A stretch of DNA of 64,000 nucleotides from Alteromonadaceae bacterium (GTDB lineage: Bacteria; Pseudomonadota; Gammaproteobacteria; Enterobacterales; Alteromonadaceae), in the NCBI GenBank assembly GCA_014872785.1, contig WKFJ01000024.1, forward strand, positions 44,861-108,860, written 5' to 3'. Positions 44,724-54,028 of this stretch are shown here, one piece after another. Positions within the stretch are counted from its first letter, which is position 1; every line of letters starts with the position of its first letter. The notes under the pieces are model-generated. The model did no database searches. It was not told the origin of the DNA and saw nothing but the letters and a program-made list of their open reading frames with translations. Made by a program: the position numbers and the translations under genes.

Positions 44724-44732
44724 GGAGCAAAA

Positions 44733-46052
44733 ATGAAAAAGTTAAAATTGTCATTTGTTGCTGCTGCTATCATGGCATCAAGCCTATACACTGCGCCCGT
44801 ATTTGTGTCGGATCTAGGCGGCGTTGCGGTAGCACAAGAAGAGAAGAAAGAACGCAAAACGCGTCGTGTGCCTACTTTGCGTGGAAAAGTGTATGAGCAA
44901 CTTGCCCGAGCCCAAAAAGCGGGAGATGCAGGGAATGTAGAGGAAGCCGTAGCAATTCTTGATGAAGTGCAAGAAAAAATTGATTCAATGAATAGCTACG
45001 AAAGAGCCATGATGTATAACTTCTATGGTTTTATCTACTACAACGCCGAAGATTACGCGAAAGCATTTGAGTCTTTTAAACTTGTGGTTGAACAATCTCC
45101 TATTCCTGAAGCTTTTGAGCAAACTACCTTGTTCAGCTTGTCTCAGTTGAGCCTAATGCAGCAGGACTATGACGCTACTATTCATTACCTAGAACGTTGG
45201 GAAGCGTTGCAAACGGGAACCATCCCGGCGAAAAACAACGTGCTTAAAGCGCAGGCAATGTATCAGCAGAAGAATTACACAAAGGCAGCAGAATATATTG
45301 AAGCCGCTATTGTGACGCAGGAAGCTGACCCTGATGACGGTATTGCTGATGAAAACTGGTACATATTACAGCGTGCGATTTATTACGAATTGAAGCGACA
45401 AAAAGATGTAACCTCTGTGTTGGTGAAGCTGGTTCGTTATTACGACAAGCCGAAGTACTGGATACAACTTGGTGGTATGTACGGTGAAATTGGTGAAGAG
45501 AAGAAGCAGTTAGCTGTTATGGAAGCGGCCTATCAAATGGGCTACGTTACTTCAGGTCAAGACTTGTTTAATCTTGCACAGCTTTATTACTACCATCAGG
45601 TGCCTTTTAAGGCTGCTGATGTAATGGTAAAAGCTATGGATGACGGTCTGTTAGAAGAGAACCTACGCAACTTGCGATTCTTGTCTCAATGCTGGGCGCT
45701 CGCTAAAGAAAATGACAGAGCCATCCCGGTGATGCAGGCTGCCGCGAATCTTTCTGAAGACGGTGAGTTGGATGCGCAATTAGCGCAAATTTTCCTGAAC
45801 ACCGATCAATGGGATAAAGCGATTGAGTCTGCTAAAAAGGCGCTGGAAAAGGGCGACTTGAGGAGTCCTGGTACTGCACATTTGGTTATTGGCATGTCCT
45901 TGTTTAGCCAAAAACGTTTTGCTGAAGCATTGAATGCACTGGCTGAAGCCGAAAAATTCAAACGCACCGAAAAGATGGCGCAACAGTGGCTTAAATATGT
46001 GACGTCTGAAAAGACTAGCCACGAAGTGTTGCAAGCTGAGTTATCTTCTTAA
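44733..46052 (+). CDS. Secreted TPR-repeat protein of the TonB operon
   Basis: A 439-residue periplasmic protein with a signal peptide (about 1-35, ending VAVAQ) and at least eight helical TPR-like repeats; examples are AEDYAKAFESFKLVVEQSP (near 107), QKNYTKAAEYIEAAIV (near 185) and DQWDKAIESAKKALEKGDLR (near 355). TPR genes end this TonB operon in many marine gammaproteobacteria. The protein may scaffold the complex near the outer membrane. It closes the operon: a hairpin overlaps its stop codon and a terminator follows. Confidence 0.88.
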   Translation: MKKLKLSFVAAAIMASSLYTAPVFVSDLGGVAVAQEEKKERKTRRVPTLRGKVYEQLARAQKAGDAGNVEEAVAILDEVQEKIDSMNSYERAMMYNFYGFIYYNAEDYAKAFESFKLVVEQSPIPEAFEQTTLFSLSQLSLMQQDYDATIHYLERWEALQTGTIPAKNNVLKAQAMYQQKNYTKAAEYIEAAIVTQEADPDDGIADENWYILQRAIYYELKRQKDVTSVLVKLVRYYDKPKYWIQLGGMYGEIGEEKKQLAVMEAAYQMGYVTSGQDLFNLAQLYYYHQVPFKAADVMVKAMDDGLLEENLRNLRFLSQCWALAKENDRAIPVMQAAANLSEDGELDAQLAQIFLNTDQWDKAIESAKKALEKGDLRSPGTAHLVIGMSLFSQKRFAEALNALAEAEKFKRTEKMAQQWLKYVTSEKTSHEVLQAELSS

Positions 46053-46070
46053 CTCAGTTTATAACTACTA

Positions 46071-46095
46071 AAAAAGCCGCATCAAGCGGCTTTTT
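46071..46095 (+). terminator. Terminator of the TonB operon
   Basis: AAAAAGCCGC (46071-46080) pairs with GCGGCTTTTT (46086-46095). An extra hairpin lies just before it: CTGAGTTA (46036-46043) pairs with TAACTCAG (46050-46057) and covers the TPR stop codon. Confidence 0.9.
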
Positions 46096-46145
46096 CTCTT
46101 TGGTAAGCCTCTCAAAGCCTACCGTCCCCTTTTAACGAGCTATTT

Positions 46146-46583
46146 TTACGCTGCTTTGTATATTCTGGCGTAAACAAGGCCACCAATCGCCCCGGCAAAG
46201 CATTGACTCAAGAAGCCTAATTCGCTTCTAGCACTGGCGATTAAGGTAATATTGAACAGTGGTTGCATCGCCAAAAGTGCGGTGGCTATTGCAATGAAGC
46301 CGCCAATAGCGAACCGCCAATCAGGTAAGCTGAATAACCATTTATTGATGGCTTGCATGATCAAAAATCCCAACAAAAGCGATAGCGTTATGATGGCACC
46401 GTACCCGACCAGTAAACCGGAGACATCACTGAGCGTCATCGTAATGCGGTCACTCATTGACACATTAATGCCTATTGCCGTGAGCTCTGCTAGTACAAAC
46501 TGACTGTGCAGAACACTTGCCGCAATAAACGTGGTCATCACCGCAATTAAAAAGTTTCGAGTCGTAAGAAGGGCTTTTTTCAT
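46146..46583 (-). CDS. Hypothetical inner-membrane protein
   Basis: A 145-residue protein with about four membrane helices (around residues 8-30, 50-78, 92-110 and 125-143), with no charged or catalytic motif I recognise. It is monocistronic, convergent with the TonB operon and divergent from the sugar dehydrogenase gene. The family is not recognised. No function is proposed. Confidence 0.7.
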   Translation of the reverse strand: MKKALLTTRNFLIAVMTTFIAASVLHSQFVLAELTAIGINVSMSDRITMTLSDVSGLLVGYGAIITLSLLLGFLIMQAINKWLFSLPDWRFAIGGFIAIATALLAMQPLFNITLIASARSELGFLSQCFAGAIGGLVYARIYKAA

Positions 46584-46700
46584 AAAGACTTTTTATTGGT
46601 GTTTTGCAGCAGTGTGGCACATTGGACTCACTTATTCAAAACTGGTAAATCAATCAGATCGAGATTAAGGTAGTAGCGTGACCTACTAGGGAAAAATTAC

Positions 46701-47804
46701 ATGACACTTAGACGCGTTCTAATTAGCAGCATCATAACTTGTTTGGGATTCAGCGCTTCAATTTATGCCCAACCCGTGTTTGACATGCAGGTAGTAACAG
46801 AGGAGTTGGAGCAACCTTGGAGTATGGCAATATTGCCAAATTCCGACATGCTAATCACTGAAAAACAAGGAGCTCTTAAACTGTTAAAAAACGGTAAGTT
46901 GCATGATGTGAGTGGGGTGCCAGAGGTCTACAGTGTCGGTCAGGGCGGCCTCCTCGATATTAAACTTGCTCCCGACTTTAGCGATACTCGAAAAATATTT
47001 TTTTCTTATGCTACGGGGAACAGTGATGAGAACGCCTTGAGAGTGGCCTCTGCAGTGTTAGATAACGAGTCTGCAGCACCAAAGCTTTCTGAAGTGTCCG
47101 TCATATTAACGGTGAGCCCATTTAAAGATACACCCGTGCATTATGGCGGCCGCATGTCATTTTTACCTGACGGTAGTGTCGTGGTGACCAGTGGCGATGG
47201 GTTTGACTACCGTGAGAAAGCGCAGGTAAAACAAAGTATGCTTGGCAAGGTGCTGCGAGTTAACCAAGATGGTTCCACTCCAGCAGATAATCCTTTTTTC
47301 ACCGAAGAAAACGCAAGCAAAGAGATTTACTCTCTTGGGCACAGAAACCCGCAGGCACTGTTATTCGATGCACATCGCAATCGATTAGTTGCTCATGAAC
47401 ACGGGCCTGCCGGTGGAGATGAAATTAACATTATTGAACCGGGCAAAAATTATGGCTGGCCTGTTATTACCAACGGCAAAGATTACTCAGGCGCCAACAT
47501 CAGTCCAGTTAGAGAGTACCCGGGCATGGAACAGCCTTTTGTTGATTGGACGCCTTCCATAGCGCCATCTGACATGATTGTGTATACCGGTGAACTGTTC
47601 CCTGAATTGCAACACGACTATTTAGTTACAACGCTCAAATCTCGCGCCTTATTGTGGGTCGACTTAACGGGGAATGATGTTGTTGGCCAAACCAACTTAC
47701 TCACCGGTTTAGAAGAAAGGTTTCGCGGCATTCAACAAGACAAAAACGGGTATATCTATTTGTTAACGGATAGCGGAAAACTTCTTAAATTGGGCAAGAA
47801 ATAG
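46701..47804 (+). CDS. Secreted PQQ-type sugar dehydrogenase-like six-blade propeller
   Basis: A 367-residue protein with a signal peptide (about 1-24, SASIYAQ) and the soluble glucose/sorbosone dehydrogenase fold. Visible are LEQPWSMAILPNSDMLITEK, HYGGRMSFLPDGSVVVTSGD (conserved His near 149), SLGHRNPQALLFD and EHGPAGGDEINIIEPGKNYG. This family oxidises aldoses in the periplasm with bound PQQ; E. coli YliI/Asd belongs to it. Some members bind no PQQ. It is monocistronic, between the TonB operon and the glycosyltransferase-like gene. Its link to phosphate is not apparent. Confidence 0.88.
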   Translation: MTLRRVLISSIITCLGFSASIYAQPVFDMQVVTEELEQPWSMAILPNSDMLITEKQGALKLLKNGKLHDVSGVPEVYSVGQGGLLDIKLAPDFSDTRKIFFSYATGNSDENALRVASAVLDNESAAPKLSEVSVILTVSPFKDTPVHYGGRMSFLPDGSVVVTSGDGFDYREKAQVKQSMLGKVLRVNQDGSTPADNPFFTEENASKEIYSLGHRNPQALLFDAHRNRLVAHEHGPAGGDEINIIEPGKNYGWPVITNGKDYSGANISPVREYPGMEQPFVDWTPSIAPSDMIVYTGELFPELQHDYLVTTLKSRALLWVDLTGNDVVGQTNLLTGLEERFRGIQQDKNGYIYLLTDSGKLLKLGKK

Positions 47805-47835
47805 AGTTCCTAACTTATTTTCGGTATTCTTAAAT

Positions 47836-49419
47836 TTATTCCATATGCTCGAATACAAATTCGTCAGAAGCCACATGGCACAGCATTTTGTAGATGCTGT
47901 CGACTTGCGATTTGGCATCTAGGTTTTCATAGTAGTGCTGTTTGAGTTGAACCACTTCGCTCGCTTGCAGGCTCGGCTCTCGAGCGAGGCGAGCGGCATA
48001 ATCAATGTAGCCGTTCCAATCGCTGCAGTGCTTAGACTCTGGAACAATGGCGCTGATGTGTCCTTTGTCTAATGTGACTACCGCCATGCCATTAATAATG
48101 GCCGTTTGGCTGCTAGTACCACCGCCAGCTCGTGCGGGATTTAAATAACAGTCTGAAATAGCACAAATGGCTGGAAGGTCATTTTGAAAACCTATGTTTT
48201 GCACCCGTTTGTCATCAATGTAAGCCTTGTCGAAAACTTCTGAAATTAGCATCTCAGGTGTACCTGCTAGCAAAATCCGGCCATTGGGCACTTTATCGAG
48301 TAGCTGTTGGCAGATATCCGCAAACTCTCGATTAACTTCTCTGTGTAAACGCGTACCAACGATTAAGTAAACGTAATCCGATTCTTCTAAAGAATAATCT
48401 GCGCGATTAGCTGGTGTTTCACTCACCCCTTCAGGCGTAACTAACATGCTTTCCAACATAAAATTATCGTGCTTGTATTTTTGTGCCACAGCTTTAGCAG
48501 CATCATCAAATAAATCTTTGGGAACGAAATATGCATCACAATGATTAAATGGTACTACGGCGCCTGTGGTTGCAAATAAGGATGGCAAGTAACGGTAGAG
48601 GGACTCCATTACCATTAAGTTGTCTCCATGAGAGATTACCGCGTCACAACCCAATTGATTAATGGTATCAACAATAGAAGCAACTTTTTGTGTAGTCATG
48701 GCGCCCTGAGGGAAACTGAATATGGATACGTCGGACTCAAAATCCATATAATTCACCTGCACCTTTTGTCCGCCAGTAAGGGATTGATTAACGTTAAACT
48801 CTGGTGGTGACACAGTGTTTAACGTATTTATGCCTTTGTAGTGCATAGCGTTGGTATTGATAATGTAACATTCACACCCGTGATACTTTTCAAGGTGTAG
48901 TGATAAGCTGAAGGCCTCTCGCGTAGGAGAGTGACGCATCGTTAAAATTTGTGGGCTAAGAATCGCTATTTTTCTGGGTTCTGCCAGAGGGTAGTTGCGC
49001 TTCATTATGCCGCGCGTTTCTAAGAATTGTTTAAGGGAGTCCGCGGTTTTTTCAAATAGATCTCTAAGTGTGTCCACCACCATTTTTGAACCAGAGGTGG
49101 AGCTAAATAGCTGCTGGGTAAAATTCCAATACACTTCGTAAAATTCCGGTACGGTGAGTCTCGCTGGTAGGCACTCAAGTGACTTTTCCAAAAAACGTGC
49201 ATCCTGGAAACAGTCAAATAGATATATATAAAGTCCAATGAGGTTGTCTTGAGGTAAAGGAGTCGACAATAAATATTCAGCGAAGGACTTCTTGTCCTCG
49301 CCCGATAACCGAGCAATCTCGCGTTTGATATAGGCAAGTTTAGGTACATCTTCTGAAAGGATTTGATTGCTGCTAAAGATGCCATCCAAGGCGGGTAATA
49401 TTTGAGATTGTATACTCAT
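47836..49419 (-). CDS. Probable GT-B-fold glycosyltransferase
   Basis: A 527-residue soluble protein. The first 150 residues are helical and unassigned. From about 150 it reads as two Rossmann-like domains: an N-terminal one with RKIAILSPQILTMRHSPTRE and ISHGDNLMVMESLY, and a C-terminal one with YVYLIVGTRLHREVN, NGRILLAGTP, and NPARAGGGTSSQ followed by AIINGMAVVTLDKG. That last segment corresponds to the sugar-nucleotide-binding end of GT-B enzymes (GT4/GT41-like). Donor and acceptor are unknown. It is monocistronic within the phosphate block, convergent with the sugar dehydrogenase gene, and has no obvious Pho box. The assignment rests on the C-terminal pattern only. Confidence 0.6.
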   Translation of the reverse strand: MSIQSQILPALDGIFSSNQILSEDVPKLAYIKREIARLSGEDKKSFAEYLLSTPLPQDNLIGLYIYLFDCFQDARFLEKSLECLPARLTVPEFYEVYWNFTQQLFSSTSGSKMVVDTLRDLFEKTADSLKQFLETRGIMKRNYPLAEPRKIAILSPQILTMRHSPTREAFSLSLHLEKYHGCECYIINTNAMHYKGINTLNTVSPPEFNVNQSLTGGQKVQVNYMDFESDVSIFSFPQGAMTTQKVASIVDTINQLGCDAVISHGDNLMVMESLYRYLPSLFATTGAVVPFNHCDAYFVPKDLFDDAAKAVAQKYKHDNFMLESMLVTPEGVSETPANRADYSLEESDYVYLIVGTRLHREVNREFADICQQLLDKVPNGRILLAGTPEMLISEVFDKAYIDDKRVQNIGFQNDLPAICAISDCYLNPARAGGGTSSQTAIINGMAVVTLDKGHISAIVPESKHCSDWNGYIDYAARLAREPSLQASEVVQLKQHYYENLDAKSQVDSIYKMLCHVASDEFVFEHME

Positions 49420-49551
49420 TATTCACCAAAAATTTGACGTTATATTTCATGCGTCTGATGAAGCAATAAACAAGCCAGAGCATCTATTATTCACAATTAG
49501 AGTGAATAAACGTCTGTTCGCTTGTGTTAACTTTCAATTGGTTTGTTGCTT

Positions 49552-51081
49552 TTATGAATAACTAAACTCAATACCGACCTGCGCCAGTCTGGATTTCTCA
49601 ATGTCTAATTCTGCGCTGACCAGCGGTTTGCTACCTAACCATTGTTTGTTGAAGTGCAGGTCAATCAATGCCTTATTGGCATGTACCTTAAGTTTGGGAA
49701 GCAGGTTGTCCTGACGTTTGATATTGAGCAATGTCGCAAGGCGAAGCAAACTAATTAGCTTAATAACGGTGTCTCTGGAGAATTGCTCAAAAGTGGGTAA
49801 TTCTTCCAACTTAATTTTTTTGCGATGGTACAACACCATAGTTGCTAGCAGCTTCTGTTGCTCTTGGTTAAAACCCGGTAGCTCAGCGTTTTCTAATATG
49901 TAGGCCGAGTGTTTTTGGTAACCTCGGGTATTAATTTGAAAGCCTACTTCGTGCAACAGCGCTGCCCAATTGAGAATACTTTGTAACTCACTATTCTCAA
50001 TTTTCCAGTCTTTTGCACATTGCTCATATAAGGTTGCTGTGGTGGCTAGAACTCGTTTTGCTTGGGCGATATCAACATCGTAGCGAGTGGCGATACTCTC
50101 AGCAGTACGTTGACGAATATCGTGATGTTCCATACGGTCTTCCATCTCATATAGAACGCCTTCTCTTAGAGCCGCAGAGCTATACTCCATTTTGTCTATT
50201 TGCAAGCTCTCGAATACCGCGCACAAAATGGCGAGCCCAGCAGGGAATACTGGGCGACGGTCGTCAGACAGTGATTCGAACTTTAACTTACCGATTTTTC
50301 CCGCCTGACAGCACGCATCAATTAACTGTTTTAAGCCTGAAAGGGTAATACCACTTTCATTGTCATTGCCAAGTAATTCTGCTTGTAGGTTGGCAAGAGT
50401 GCGAATAGTCCCTGAGGTGCCTATACAATGTTGCCATCCCAAATGAGAGTAGCGATCGGCGATAAGCTCCAATTCTTGCTGGGCTGCCAATATGGCTTTA
50501 TTGAATGCCTTTGGACGCAATTCGCCATCAGCGAAAAAGCGTTGGGTGTAGCTAACACATCCCATGGTCAAACTGCGCATTAGCAAGGGATCAAACCCTT
50601 CACCTATAATAAACTCTGTAGAACCACCACCAATGTCGATGACCAATCTTGACCCCTGTGACGCTGATGTGTGTGCAACACCCTGATAGATTAGACGAGC
50701 TTCTTCCACACCCGAAATAACTTCAATCGGGTAGGGTAAGATACGTTTTGCGGCACTTATAAATGCGCCGCTGTTGATGGCTTTTCTTAGTGTATAGGTA
50801 GCAACTATTCTGACGCTATCTGGCTGGAATCCCTGTAAGCTTTCTTCGCATTCACGCAGTGCTTCAAGACCTCTTTCTATGGCGTCGTCAGTCAGCATGT
50901 TATCGCTGTCTAAACCTTCGGCCATACGTACTTTCTGTTTGACCTTGTGCAGTATCTGAATACTACCAGCGACAATTCTCGCCGTGACGAGGTGAAAGCT
51001 ATTAGACCCAATATCCAGCGCGGCAATCTTGGTGTTATCACGCGGGGTTGCGCCGGATAAAGCGTTTTCGAGATCGGTCAT
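49552..51081 (-). CDS. ppx: Exopolyphosphatase Ppx
   Basis: A 509-residue enzyme of the Ppx/GppA family, which releases phosphate from the ends of polyphosphate. It has the actin-like nucleotide loop KIAALDIGSNSFHLV near residue 20, the second loop VIDIGGGSTEFIIGEGFDP near 146, the catalytic Glu region near 120, and a C-terminal HD-like helical domain (about 310-509). The length matches E. coli Ppx (513). It lies 44 bp downstream of ppk in the same orientation, giving one operon for making and degrading polyphosphate. Confidence 0.94.
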   Translation of the reverse strand: MTDLENALSGATPRDNTKIAALDIGSNSFHLVTARIVAGSIQILHKVKQKVRMAEGLDSDNMLTDDAIERGLEALRECEESLQGFQPDSVRIVATYTLRKAINSGAFISAAKRILPYPIEVISGVEEARLIYQGVAHTSASQGSRLVIDIGGGSTEFIIGEGFDPLLMRSLTMGCVSYTQRFFADGELRPKAFNKAILAAQQELELIADRYSHLGWQHCIGTSGTIRTLANLQAELLGNDNESGITLSGLKQLIDACCQAGKIGKLKFESLSDDRRPVFPAGLAILCAVFESLQIDKMEYSSAALREGVLYEMEDRMEHHDIRQRTAESIATRYDVDIAQAKRVLATTATLYEQCAKDWKIENSELQSILNWAALLHEVGFQINTRGYQKHSAYILENAELPGFNQEQQKLLATMVLYHRKKIKLEELPTFEQFSRDTVIKLISLLRLATLLNIKRQDNLLPKLKVHANKALIDLHFNKQWLGSKPLVSAELDIEKSRLAQVGIEFSYS

Positions 51082-51125
51082 TGATATCCTTATAAGTGGT
51101 GACGTATGTCACCTCTTAAGGTGGT

Positions 51126-53231
51126 TTATTCTTCTGCTAATTCGTCGTCAGAAGTATCTACTTCTTCTTCGCGTCCCGTCAAGTATTTATAGATTTCCAC
51201 TTGCGAGCGCAGCTTTTTACGATTACCACGAGCGACATAATTGTTCTTTTGATCCTTGTCGATGACACGTGCCTTAGTCGTATCTTTAAACTGTATTTCC
51301 AATAAGTCGATAATTATCTGTTTACAGTTTTCGTCATAAATTGGGCAACCTACTTCTATGCGGTTGTCCATGTTACGCGCCATCCAGTCGGCTGAGGAAA
51401 TATAAACTTTTGGATCTCCACCGTTTTCAAATACCACAACGCGAGGGTGCTCCAAGAATCGGTCAACAACTGACACCACAGAAATATTATCGCTAATGCC
51501 TTTAATGCCGGGCACTAGACCGCACATGCCCCTAACAATGGCTTTGATTTTAACCCCAGCCTGACTGGCTTTGTACAAGTCATCAATCAGCTCTTTATCT
51601 ACCAGGTTATTCACTTTTAGGCGGATTCTGGCTTTTTTACCTTCATTCGCGTGTTGAATTTCTTGTCTAATCAAACGCTGAATGCTGGTTCGATTGTTAA
51701 TCGGCGATACTTGTAAGTGCTGGAATTTAAAGTTTCTGTAGGGGTATTTGATGAGGTCAAATACGCTTACGGCTTCGCGCGCAATCTCTTGGTTGCGAGT
51801 AAACAAGCTAAAGTCGGTGTAAATCTTGGCCGTTTTTTCGTTAAAGTTACCCGTGCCGATATGGGCATAATGGACTATTTCACCTTTTTCCTCACGCGAG
51901 ACCAGACAAAGCTTGGAGTGAATTTTAAGCGTAGGAATACCCAAGATTACCTTAATGCCAGCTTCAGTCATTCTCTTAGACCATTCGATGTTTGCTTCTT
52001 CATCGAAGCGAGCCTTGAGCTCCATCACCACGGTTACCTTTTTACCGTTGTCCACGGCGTCGATCAGTGAATCGATAATTCTTGAGTTCTTCGCTAATCG
52101 ATAAACATTCATTCTAATGTGCTTAACGTTGGGGTCGAAAGACGCCTGGCGCACAAACTCTGTCATGTGTAAAAAGCGATGATAAGGGCAATAGAGCAAT
52201 ATATCGTGTTGACTTATGGCTTCGAATACCGTGTTGTACCGAGAAAAGTCCTGCGTGTGAATCGCGGGCATTTCGTTATTTTCAAGGTATTCACGGCCAA
52301 CGTTGGGAAAGCCAATAAAGTCTCTGAAGTTGCGATATGGGCCGCCGGCTATCAGGCTATCAAGTGAGGACATGCCCAGCTGCTTTTTCAAAAAGTCCAA
52401 CATAGTGTCTGGCATTTCTGCATCGTATTGGAAACGCACTGGTTCGGCAATCAATCGCTGTTTCATACCTTCCGACATCTTTTCCATGAAGCTATCGCCG
52501 ATTTCATCATTGATTTCGTACTCAGAGTCTCGGGTCATTTTAAAAGAGAAGGCTTGCAGTGAGTCGAACTGTACGAAACCTCTGAAGATGCGTTCTAAAT
52601 TAAGCTTTATGATGTCATCTAGCAGGATAATATGCTTTTTCTTACGGCTTTTTTCCGGAGGCAGCAACACAAAACGAGACATGTTATCGGTTGGCACCTG
52701 CAAGATAGCATAGCGGCTGGATTTCCCTTCTCTTACTATTTCGACCACTAAATAAGTACCAGAGTCATTGAGACGCCTGACTACGTCGACTTTCTTGTTG
52801 ACCAAGATAGGGGATATGTGTCGAAGCACCTTATTTTTGAAAAAACCGGTGAGAAAGTCGCGCTGAAAGTCGTTTACGTCGTCTTTACCGATAATGTAAA
52901 TACTATAGCGAGCTAGCCCTTTCTCAACATCTTTGTATACGCGTTCAAAATCTTTGGTGAGTTTGATGACCTTCTTTTGAATTGTGTCCAACAGAGTCTT
53001 TGTGGCTTCGACTTTTTCTTCGTCTTGGTTATTGATATGAATGGTAACCTGACGTCGAACTTCGGCTACCCGAACGCGGAAGAATTCGTCCATGTTATTT
53101 GAATATATGCCCAAAAAGCGAATTCGCTCCACAATGGGGTTGTTTTTATCGGCAGCTTCTTGCAGCACGCGCTCGTTAAAGGACAACCAGCTTAATTCTT
53201 TGGGAAAGTACAGACTAAGTTCTTGGGACAT
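51126..53231 (-). CDS. ppk1: Polyphosphate kinase 1
   Basis: A 701-residue kinase that polymerises the terminal phosphate of ATP into polyphosphate. The N-terminal domain has LSWLSFNERVLQEAADKNNP; the two phospholipase-D-like catalytic domains carry the autophosphorylated histidine in TLKIHSKLCLV (H438) and the second histidine region RFLEHPRVVVFENGG near 595, plus SADWMARNMDNRIEVGCPI. Length is like E. coli Ppk (688). First gene of ppk-ppx. A Pho box sits 52 bases upstream, so expression should rise on phosphate starvation. Confidence 0.95.
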   Translation of the reverse strand: MSQELSLYFPKELSWLSFNERVLQEAADKNNPIVERIRFLGIYSNNMDEFFRVRVAEVRRQVTIHINNQDEEKVEATKTLLDTIQKKVIKLTKDFERVYKDVEKGLARYSIYIIGKDDVNDFQRDFLTGFFKNKVLRHISPILVNKKVDVVRRLNDSGTYLVVEIVREGKSSRYAILQVPTDNMSRFVLLPPEKSRKKKHIILLDDIIKLNLERIFRGFVQFDSLQAFSFKMTRDSEYEINDEIGDSFMEKMSEGMKQRLIAEPVRFQYDAEMPDTMLDFLKKQLGMSSLDSLIAGGPYRNFRDFIGFPNVGREYLENNEMPAIHTQDFSRYNTVFEAISQHDILLYCPYHRFLHMTEFVRQASFDPNVKHIRMNVYRLAKNSRIIDSLIDAVDNGKKVTVVMELKARFDEEANIEWSKRMTEAGIKVILGIPTLKIHSKLCLVSREEKGEIVHYAHIGTGNFNEKTAKIYTDFSLFTRNQEIAREAVSVFDLIKYPYRNFKFQHLQVSPINNRTSIQRLIRQEIQHANEGKKARIRLKVNNLVDKELIDDLYKASQAGVKIKAIVRGMCGLVPGIKGISDNISVVSVVDRFLEHPRVVVFENGGDPKVYISSADWMARNMDNRIEVGCPIYDENCKQIIIDLLEIQFKDTTKARVIDKDQKNNYVARGNRKKLRSQVEIYKYLTGREEEVDTSDDELAEE

Positions 53232-53282
53232 ATTTCTCGAACAAGGTTATATCGGTTTAACAAATAATGATCGAACATCAGG

Positions 53283-53300
53283 GTGACGTTTTTATTACAG
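53283..53300 (-). promoter_or_regulatory. Pho box upstream of ppk
   Basis: On the minus strand CTGTAATAAAAACGTCAC is a 7-4-7 repeat (CTGTAAT, AAAA, ACGTCAC), 52 bases before the ppk start codon and in the 84-bp gap after the GcvR-like gene. It suggests that ppk-ppx forms its own PhoB-controlled unit. Confidence 0.7.
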
Positions 53301-53315
53301 CCCCCTTAAAAGCTG

Positions 53316-53819
53316 CTATTTGAAGCTTATTTCTACCATCAAATCTGATGCTATTTCTTCTAGTGATTCTTTTAACTCGTCAGTGTCGAAGTCTTTCGGC
53401 ACATCAATAATAGCATTGGCCTTAAAGATGGCGCTTCCCCAATTTGGCGCACTGCCAAATTCTGAATTTAGCTGGCAAATGTTTAAATTAAATTGGTTTA
53501 AGATACCGGTTACTTCTTGAACGATACCCGGTTTGTCATTGCCCACTATTTCAAGTGCCACGGTATCAAATTGCTCTGTGCTGGCACTTTTTCCTTCGGA
53601 AAGAATAACGTTTAAATCAGGGTGCTTGGAAAACGTTTCGAGTATTGCAGATTCTTCTTCAGCGGGAATGTGAATTTCTGCAAAGCCTGCAAACTGGCCT
53701 GCCATACGAGAGAAGCTGCTGTTTAGCCAATTGCCCTTGTGCTGATATACCACTTTGGCTAACGAGTCGATAAGACCCGGCTTGTCTTTTCCAACTATAG
53801 TAATAACTAGAGATTTCAT
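53316..53819 (-). CDS. GcvR-like ACT-domain protein
   Basis: A 167-residue protein consisting of two ACT domains (about residues 1-75 and 85-165), each beginning with a characteristic strand-loop: VITIVGKDKPGLIDSLAKVV and LEIVGNDKPGIVQEVTGILN. ACT domains bind small ligands, often amino acids; the nearest known relative is GcvR, the glycine-cleavage repressor accessory. It has no DNA-binding domain. It is co-directional with ppk-ppx, but a Pho box lies between them. The regulatory target is unknown. Confidence 0.8.
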   Translation of the reverse strand: MKSLVITIVGKDKPGLIDSLAKVVYQHKGNWLNSSFSRMAGQFAGFAEIHIPAEEESAILETFSKHPDLNVILSEGKSASTEQFDTVALEIVGNDKPGIVQEVTGILNQFNLNICQLNSEFGSAPNWGSAIFKANAIIDVPKDFDTDELKESLEEIASDLMVEISFK

Positions 53820-54028
53820 AGCAATTGTCCGTTCTTTGACACTAAAAAATTATTAACCTCAACTATACGTCACAGACGGCTTTTCCTCTAGCGTAACCCG
53901 CTTATTTATCTGGAAATTTAGCATGCCTGCTGGTAATTTGAGCAGTCGAACTTAGCGCATTATTTTTTCTGGCTATTTGATAAAGTCTCTCTAGAATTAG
54001 CGCGTGCACGAAAACCTTATGTGAACCT

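Noticed and set aside
53860..53880. CGTCACAGAC as a Pho box upstream of pstC
   Set aside because: Only one half-site like sequence is present; no second repeat lies 11 bases away on either strand.
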